Source: an uncultured Ilumatobacter sp. (GTDB lineage: Bacteria; Actinomycetota; Acidimicrobiia; Acidimicrobiales; Ilumatobacteraceae). From it: 64,000 nucleotides of DNA. Positions 58,430-64,000 of the stretch are shown here, in pieces. The stretch covers positions 1 through 64,000 of the forward strand of contig CAJQPY010000012.1 of NCBI GenBank assembly GCA_905480335.1, read 5' to 3'. The position numbers were made by a program, and so were the translations under genes. The notes under the pieces were generated by a model. It ran no database searches. It saw only the letters and a program-made list of their open reading frames with translations, and was not told the origin of the DNA. Each line of letters starts with the position of its first letter. Position 1 is the stretch's first letter.

Positions 58430-61027
58430 TCAGCTGCCGGGTGGAGCGAACTCAATTACCTGCTGGAAGGTGGGGCGATTTGTGGCGCGGAAATCGTCTT
58501 CGATCAAACCTGGTGTGAATGTCGTCCGTCGCCCTTCGCTCAACCAGGTTGTCGGATCATCGCCGCGTTCAGCGGCGAGCGTGTTCGCTGCCGTGTCGAT
58601 CGCTTGCCACAACGCATCACGACAGGTGTTGATGTCACCGGACCCGCAGTACCGCACGGCAAACGGGCCATCGACTGGCTCGCCGAGAAGTGCTCGTAGG
58701 TCCTTGTCGACGAAGCTCTCGTCGTTGATGCCATCCCGCTCGAACGTTAGAACCTCACCGAGCACCGGCTCGCCAACTGCGCCGACGATTGGATCGAACA
58801 CTTCGTCGAAGATCAGTGGGCCGGGACTGTCATGGTCGCCGTCGTTGTCGGCGTCAAGGCGCGGGGCATCGTCGGCGACCCATTGATCGAGAATCGTGAC
58901 CACCTCGGCAGCCAGCTCAGAGGGAGCGTCGCCCCCAGCGAGTACGGCGCTGATCACGGGCCAAACCGTCGACCGGACGTCTTCGGTGGCCGAACGGTTC
59001 ATTACCCCGACGACGTCGGTCAATTCGGACTCGTCCGGCCACTGGTCGAACGCCTCTACTCGGTGCACCGAGCCGTACTGGTTCCCATCGCCGTGCATGA
59101 ATCCCGGTGCCGACTGGTTGTTCCAATTGAGCAGCCGATCCGTCGGGTGCCCTGTGGCATGAGGATGCTCATCCTGCTCCAGAAAGCCCTGCCATTCGTA
59201 TTCACCGGTGCCGAGGGTGGGGAGACGCCGGTCGAGCCCCTCGGCACGGACCGGCAGCAGACCAGAGGCGAAGTAGCCGATGCTGTCCCGATTGGCGTAT
59301 CCCCAGTTGAACGTGAATCCGAACTGGTTGGCGATTTCAAAGAACGACTCGTTGGTATCGGCGTCGCCCTCCGTCATGTCTTTCAGCGCACCGAGATTTA
59401 GGCCGTCGCGTCCAAAAGTAGAGCGCTGGCTGGTCAATGCAACTGGCACTCCCTCCGAGGTCGCTGTCCCGATTAGGGGTCCGTGCACCGAGGTTGGGTA
59501 GCGGATCGGGACATCGCCAAGCGTTCCGGCGTCGAACTCCTCGAATGGAACGCACTCGCCGTCGAACTCGTAGTGAGTCGACTCGCGTGACGGGGTCGAT
59601 CCATCCGGCTCGCAGAGAATCTCAACGAATACGTCGCGCACGTCCTGGTTCGCCGAGGTCAGGCTCCAGGCGTAGTCCTCGGTGCGACCGAGCAAGAGGT
59701 ACATCGACAGGCCCGGTACGGCAGCGCCCTGTGCTTCGATGCCAGGACCGGAGAGGTGGATCTGCTGCACGATCTCGGGGTAGTAGTACCCGAGTTGCGG
59801 GCCCATCACTGCGAGCGTCGTCTCATTCGCGGAAGCTGCAGGGTCAACGGTCAACCAGTTAGACGCAGTTCGCGTCGGCGGGCCTGACGCTGCGGCATAA
59901 ACGACACCAGCCTCTGCGTCAGGGGACGTAGCTTCTGCTGACTCGCGCGGATCGAAGGAGATCACAGAGTCTTCGTCAATGATCACCGAACCGGTTACAT
60001 CGCCACCGGTGAGGGCCGGGTACTCGAAGCGGTCCTCGATCGTGGTCGGTGCCTCGGGATCACTGTCAGGCATCAGGTCTTCCCAGACCTGGCGACCCCG
60101 CTCGCTACCGAGCTGATTCTGAAGAGTTGACAGAAACTCGGCATTGCGCGCCTCGCTGCCGCCGCCGGCGCCGAAGATCGAACCGATGAATGCAGTCACC
60201 GCAATGACGTCGTTGACAGTTGCGGGCGCCTGTTCAATGTCGTTGGCTTCCCAGTAAGCGGTCAGTCCGTCGGCGTAGGCCTGCGCATCGGAGATGATTT
60301 CCCTACCCTCTTCCCCGTATTCATCGAGAATGACTTGGATCTGGTCGGTGACCAATTGCTCGGTAGCTGCGCTCGGTGTGAATGTCTGCCCGCTGGTTAC
60401 CAGAGAGAACGCGTCGACTCCCGGTACGTCGGCAACCGCCGCGCGAGCTGGGCCACGGCCGAGTTCGATGAGCAGCCCGCGGTCCCGAGCAGTTACCCAT
60501 CCGGCGCCGAAGGCCATGTCCTCGCGGGTCTCGCCGGTGATGTGAGGAATGCCGAACTCGTCGTAGACGATCGTGGTGCCCGCTCGGCCAGTCGGCTCCT
60601 CGGTGGTCGCGCCGATCGGCGCGAAGTCCTGTGGAAGGAAGAGGCTCTCGATGTCCCCGTCGGTCACGTCACCTCGCAAGGGGGTCAAGCCGTCGTATAG
60701 AGCGAGTTGGTCGGTCGACTCGTCGGTCTTGGGCAGCCCGCCGTAGTTACCTGGCGGGAGGATGTAAAACGACCGGTCCTCTGTCACTGTCGTGGCAGCG
60801 TCCGCGTTGGTCTCGGCAGCAGGAGGGGTGCTGCCGGCTGACTCGTCAGGCGCGCCTATCGCAGGTTGCTCCTCGTTACCCGGCTCGGTTGCCGTAGGCT
60901 CACTTACGTCGGCTGACGGTGCCGATTCGCTGGACTCGTCACCATCGGATGAACAGGAGGCGACGACAAGCGCAACGGCAGCTGCGATTGCAAGCGTCCG
61001 TGTCTGGCCGCTAATTCCGGATGACAT
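58430..61027 (-). CDS. Penicillin-acylase-family lipoprotein (Ntn hydrolase)
   Basis: 865 aa. Lipoprotein signal with Cys25 in VVASCSSDGD, then a disordered acidic linker to about residue 85. The Ntn nucleophile is Ser389 in TRTASNWLTVD (S-N-x-W type), where autocatalytic cleavage would make the beta subunit; the alpha part contains YDEFGIPHITGETREDMAFG. The C-terminal part has SATEDVRSTVWPVISAVLAG. Substrates of relatives include acyl-homoserine lactones and acylated amides, so a quorum-quenching or amide-scavenging role outside the cell is possible. SD GGGAG precedes ATG 61027. Confidence 0.9.
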   Translation of the reverse strand: MSSGISGQTRTLAIAAAVALVVASCSSDGDESSESAPSADVSEPTATEPGNEEQPAIGAPDESAGSTPPAAETNADAATTVTEDRSFYILPPGNYGGLPKTDESTDQLALYDGLTPLRGDVTDGDIESLFLPQDFAPIGATTEEPTGRAGTTIVYDEFGIPHITGETREDMAFGAGWVTARDRGLLIELGRGPARAAVADVPGVDAFSLVTSGQTFTPSAATEQLVTDQIQVILDEYGEEGREIISDAQAYADGLTAYWEANDIEQAPATVNDVIAVTAFIGSIFGAGGGSEARNAEFLSTLQNQLGSERGRQVWEDLMPDSDPEAPTTIEDRFEYPALTGGDVTGSVIIDEDSVISFDPRESAEATSPDAEAGVVYAAASGPPTRTASNWLTVDPAASANETTLAVMGPQLGYYYPEIVQQIHLSGPGIEAQGAAVPGLSMYLLLGRTEDYAWSLTSANQDVRDVFVEILCEPDGSTPSRESTHYEFDGECVPFEEFDAGTLGDVPIRYPTSVHGPLIGTATSEGVPVALTSQRSTFGRDGLNLGALKDMTEGDADTNESFFEIANQFGFTFNWGYANRDSIGYFASGLLPVRAEGLDRRLPTLGTGEYEWQGFLEQDEHPHATGHPTDRLLNWNNQSAPGFMHGDGNQYGSVHRVEAFDQWPDESELTDVVGVMNRSATEDVRSTVWPVISAVLAGGDAPSELAAEVVTILDQWVADDAPRLDADNDGDHDSPGPLIFDEVFDPIVGAVGEPVLGEVLTFERDGINDESFVDKDLRALLGEPVDGPFAVRYCGSGDINTCRDALWQAIDTAANTLAAERGDDPTTWLSEGRRTTFTPGLIEDDFRATNRPTFQQVIEFAPPGS

Positions 61028-61217
61028 AGGTTTCTCCCGTGGCTTGAGCTCGTCGAAATCTACGAAATTTAAGGTCTGGGATCAAAGTCCTTCGGTCAAA
61101 ATTTCGTTGTCGATTTCGTGTGCGGCCGGCTCAAGCCGACCGAAAACCTCTGCGCCCGAGCGTCGTCCCCCTGGTCCCGGTGCTAGTCCTGGTGGACGGT
61201 CACGTCACAATCAGACA

Positions 61218-62861
61218 ATGGCGACGAATCCGCAGATCCAGCCGAAGAACCTTGTCGTCGTGCTCCTCGACTCGCTCAACCGGCATATGCTCGGCGCGTA
61301 CGGGGGCGGCGAATTCGACACGCCGAATCTCGATCGGTTTGCGGCGCGATCGACGCGGTTCGATCGTCACGTCACCGGCTCGCTGCCGTGCATGCCAGCG
61401 CGACACGACATTCTGTGCGGCGCTCTCGACTTCCTTTGGAAGCCGTGGGGTTCGATTGAACTGTGGGAGGAGTCGATCACCGCAGCACTCCGCCGCTCGG
61501 GTGTACACACGATGCTGGCCACCGACCACCCGCACATCTTCGAAACTGGTGGCGAGAACTTCCACACCGACTTCGGGGCGTGGGAGTTTGTGCGCGGCCA
61601 CGAGGGTGATCCGTGGCGCACCTTCCCGGATCCCTCGGCGCTCGGCGCACCCGAGACCGGGCTACGCATCATCCCTTCGGCGGCCGACGGAGGCTGGTTT
61701 CTGCGCGACCGATTCGGCATCGAGAACGATCGATTCGGCCGCCGTCACTACGACGACACACGCACGTGGTTTCGCGAAGAAGACGACTTTCCCGGGCCGC
61801 GCACGATGCGGGCCGCCGCCGACTGGATCGACCAGGCAGCCCCGCAAGACGAGTCGTGGTTTCTGTTTGTCGATGAATTTGATCCGCACGAACCGTTTGA
61901 CACTCCTGAACCGTGGGCCTCGATGTACGACGAAATTGAGTGGAACGAAGATCGACTTGTCTGGCCGCCCTATACGGTCGGCGGAGTTAGCACGGGAGCG
62001 CTGACCGCAGCCCAGGGAAACCACATCCGGGCGAACTATGGCGCCAAGCTCTCAATGATCGACCATCATTTGGGCACGCTGCTCGATCGACTAGACGCCC
62101 ATGATCTCTGGGACTCGACCGCCGTGATCCTCTGCACCGACCACGGTCACTACCTGGGCGAGGAGCGTTCGATCGCAGCGCCGGGTGAATCCGGTCGCAA
62201 CGACCTGTGGGGCAAACCGATGGTCCCGCAATTCGAGCCGCTCGGACACACACCCATGATGATCCATTGGCCCGGCGTCGACAGCCCGGCAGTCGTCGAC
62301 GCGCTCACCACCAACGTCGATATCAACGCCACCATCGCTGATGCGTTCGGCGTCGAGATGGCGCATCAGACGCACGGTCACTCCGTGCTCCCGCTGCTGA
62401 CGGGGGAGGCCGATTCGATCCGCGACTGGTCGATCGGTGGGGTCTTCGGGAACTGGATCCAGGTGACCGACGGAACACACAAATATGCCAGGGCCGCGAC
62501 TGACAGCAACTTTCCGTTGTCGATGTGGTCGAATCGCTGGTCGACGATGCCGGGCAGTCAGGATCTCGCCGACTTCATGAAGTTCCCGAAGCCCGATCAG
62601 CGAGCGACGCTCGACACGATGCCGGGTACGAACATCCCGGTGATCCGTCAGCCATTCGAGGACGGTGACACCCTGCCCTACTGGGCCGGAGGCGGACGAT
62701 CGATCGGGCAGCACCACCTGTATGACCTCGACGTCGATCCCGACGAGCACGAGAACCGGGCGGGCGATGCGTCCGAAGCGGACATGATCGAGTTGCTGCG
62801 CACGGCGCTCGTCTCCGTCGAGGCGCCGGCCGAACAACTCGAACGCCTCGGGATCGACTGA
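61218..62861 (+). CDS. Sulfatase (formylglycine type)
   Basis: 547 aa. The activation motif is Cys58-M-P-A-R in GSLPCMPARHD; Asp18 (VVLLDSLNRHML), D-H in CTDHGHYLGEE and the N-terminal metal site fit arylsulfatase-type enzymes. Cys58 must be converted to formylglycine, so a formylglycine-generating enzyme (not in this window) is needed. No signal peptide, so it acts in the cytoplasm. ATG 61218 starts the domain; upstream frame is antisense of the acylase. Overlap: it ends 6 bases before the convergent oxidase. Related to sulfatases of unknown substrate. Confidence 0.88.
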   Translation: MATNPQIQPKNLVVVLLDSLNRHMLGAYGGGEFDTPNLDRFAARSTRFDRHVTGSLPCMPARHDILCGALDFLWKPWGSIELWEESITAALRRSGVHTMLATDHPHIFETGGENFHTDFGAWEFVRGHEGDPWRTFPDPSALGAPETGLRIIPSAADGGWFLRDRFGIENDRFGRRHYDDTRTWFREEDDFPGPRTMRAAADWIDQAAPQDESWFLFVDEFDPHEPFDTPEPWASMYDEIEWNEDRLVWPPYTVGGVSTGALTAAQGNHIRANYGAKLSMIDHHLGTLLDRLDAHDLWDSTAVILCTDHGHYLGEERSIAAPGESGRNDLWGKPMVPQFEPLGHTPMMIHWPGVDSPAVVDALTTNVDINATIADAFGVEMAHQTHGHSVLPLLTGEADSIRDWSIGGVFGNWIQVTDGTHKYARAATDSNFPLSMWSNRWSTMPGSQDLADFMKFPKPDQRATLDTMPGTNIPVIRQPFEDGDTLPYWAGGGRSIGQHHLYDLDVDPDEHENRAGDASEADMIELLRTALVSVEAPAEQLERLGID

Positions 62862-62866
62862 CGGGT

Positions 62867-64000
62867 TCAGTCGTCGGGCAACATGACGCCCGGATTGAGG
62901 GTCCCCTCAGGGTCCAACGCGCGCTTGACTCGTCGCATTAGTTCCAACTCGACCTCCGGCTTCTGGCCGGCGATGCGGTCGCGAAGCTCGCGGCCCAGTC
63001 CGTGCTCGGCGCTGATGGTGCCGTCGAAATCCCAGACGATGCGATCGATCGCTGCTCGGAGGTCGCCGGCGTCCGCCTCGAGCGTGGCATCGTCGCCGGG
63101 GCGCAGCACCGTGAAGTGGAGGTTGCCGTCGCCGACGTGGCCGAATGCATAGGGCAATGACCCCGGGGAGATGTGCTCTACCGCGTCCGACGCGGTCCGC
63201 AGGAAGGCCGCGATGCGATCCGGCGGTACGGCGAGGTCGTACTTCACGCCGAAGCCACCGAACGACCGGGTGGCGGTGAGCTCGTCGCGCAGCAGCCAGA
63301 GGTTGTCCTCCTGGGCGGTCGTCTCAGCGACGACGGCATCGAGGACGAGGCCGGCATCGGTCGCAGTCGACAGCATGGTCAGGAGATTGTCACCGATCCG
63401 GTCGGCCCCGCTGAAGCGGAGGAGCACGTACCAGTCGGCCACGGCGGCGACCGGTCGAATGATGCCGTAGCGCCCCACCACCTGGGCGACGCCGATCTCA
63501 GGGAGCAGCTCGAAAGCACTGAGCGCCCCCGGTGAGTGCGAGCGGGCGAGCGCGAACAACTCGTCGAGGTTGGCGAGCGAGCGGAGGGCGGCGAAGGCAG
63601 TGCGGTGGGCGGTCGGGAGTGAGTGCATCCGGACCACGGCGCGGGTCACGATGCCGATCGTCCCTTCGCCGGCGATGAACAGCTGCTTGAGGTCGAACCC
63701 GGAGTTGTCCTTCGGGAGCGCGCGCAACCCGTCCCAGATGCGGCCGTCGGCGAGGACGACTTCGAGGCCGAGGACCTGCTCGCGCATATTGCCGTACCGC
63801 AGCACGTTGATGCCGCCGGCGTTCGTGGCGATCGCTCCGCCGAGCGTTGCGCTGCCGCGGGCTCCCCAGTCGGGTGCGAAGAGTCGGTCGGCGGCCACGG
63901 CTTCCTGTTGTAGGGCTTCGATGGTCACGCCGGCTTGAGCGGTGATCGTGGACCGGGCGGCGTTCACCGCTTCGATCGTGTGCATGCGTGCGAGCGACAG
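62867..64000 (-). CDS. FAD-linked oxidase, GlcD/D-lactate dehydrogenase type (5' end outside window)
   Basis: 378 codons, open at the right edge (LSLARMHTIEAV continues). The FAD-binding part has FAPDWGARGSATLGGAIATN, NAGGINVLRYGNMREQVLGL; the C-terminal oxidase part has YAFGHVGDGNLHFTVL and the end DGTISAEHGLGRELRD, then DPEGTLNPGVMLPDD. It oxidises a 2-hydroxy acid such as glycolate or D-lactate. The beginning of the FAD domain lies beyond 64000. Confidence 0.9.
   Translation of the reverse strand: MSLARMHTIEAVNAARSTITAQAGVTIEALQQEAVAADRLFAPDWGARGSATLGGAIATNAGGINVLRYGNMREQVLGLEVVLADGRIWDGLRALPKDNSGFDLKQLFIAGEGTIGIVTRAVVRMHSLPTAHRTAFAALRSLANLDELFALARSHSPGALSAFELLPEIGVAQVVGRYGIIRPVAAVADWYVLLRFSGADRIGDNLLTMLSTATDAGLVLDAVVAETTAQEDNLWLLRDELTATRSFGGFGVKYDLAVPPDRIAAFLRTASDAVEHISPGSLPYAFGHVGDGNLHFTVLRPGDDATLEADAGDLRAAIDRIVWDFDGTISAEHGLGRELRDRIAGQKPEVELELMRRVKRALDPEGTLNPGVMLPDD

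Overview
The window is a 64 kb chromosomal segment of a high-GC Gram-positive bacterium, most likely an actinomycete of the class Acidimicrobiia (Ilumatobacter-like). This is inferred from actinobacterial marker pairs (DUF3263 next to a LytR_C protein; a Lon/PDZ protease close to a large UPF0182 membrane protein), a mycobacterial-type CysO sulfur carrier, an actinobacterial-type ChdC/HemQ, TrpB2, and a striking excess of leaderless promoters. No phage, IS element, CRISPR array or rRNA was seen. One tRNA (initiator tRNA-fMet, near 31.3 kb) is present.

Layout. 0-3.1 kb: 5' part of a secreted protein with AT-richer codons, then a three-gene operon (flavin-type oxidoreductase, DUF1772 membrane protein, AraC regulator) preceded by two perfect direct repeats two helical turns apart. 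3.4-17.3 kb: mostly housekeeping genes, namely an alpha/beta hydrolase, betaine-aldehyde-type dehydrogenase, uridine kinase, DUF3263/LytR_C pair, glycerate kinase, CysO, an ATP-grasp enzyme, FdhD, ChdC, a branched-chain amino-acid type substrate-binding lipoprotein, two tiny overlapping ORFs leading into glnD, and a Nudix hydrolase. 17.3-28.5 kb: a cell-envelope/division-like block (PAC2 protein, GNAT, HEAT-repeat protein, small membrane protein, Lon/PDZ protease, a DivIVA-like protein with a phage-head-protein-like Cys/His tail, UPF0182, a coiled-coil protein) followed by TrpB2. 28.4-31.7 kb: an EamA transporter with a coupled 31-aa ORF, small broken ORFs, a Cys-rich mini-lipoprotein and the tRNA.

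31.7-48.5 kb is accessory and catabolic: MFS transporters, SDR, SnoaL-like proteins, an aminoglycoside-phosphotransferase-like kinase with its small partner, cytochrome P450, VTT membrane protein, patatin, carotenoid oxygenase with a linked TetR regulator and a perfect palindrome, a frameshifted phytanoyl-CoA dioxygenase-like gene, a D-aminoacylase-like amidohydrolase and a serine beta-lactamase-like esterase. 48.5-64 kb: a decayed dehydrogenase fragment, PAP2 phosphatase, luciferase-like oxidoreductase, zinc-ribbon/TrmH pair, YggT-like protein, a membrane-pseudokinase-membrane fusion, EEP hydrolase, PLDc_N/SHOCT protein, penicillin-acylase-like lipoprotein, a sulfatase, and the 3' part of an FAD-linked oxidase running off the window.

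The strongest system-level signal is transcriptional. At least 20 genes have a TANNNT -10 box ending exactly 6-8 bases before the ATG/GTG, so their mRNAs should start at the start codon. This signal was used to choose several starts below. The most unusual single proteins are the DivIVA/Cys-His chimera (21163-22968) and the membrane-pseudokinase fusion (54442-56892).
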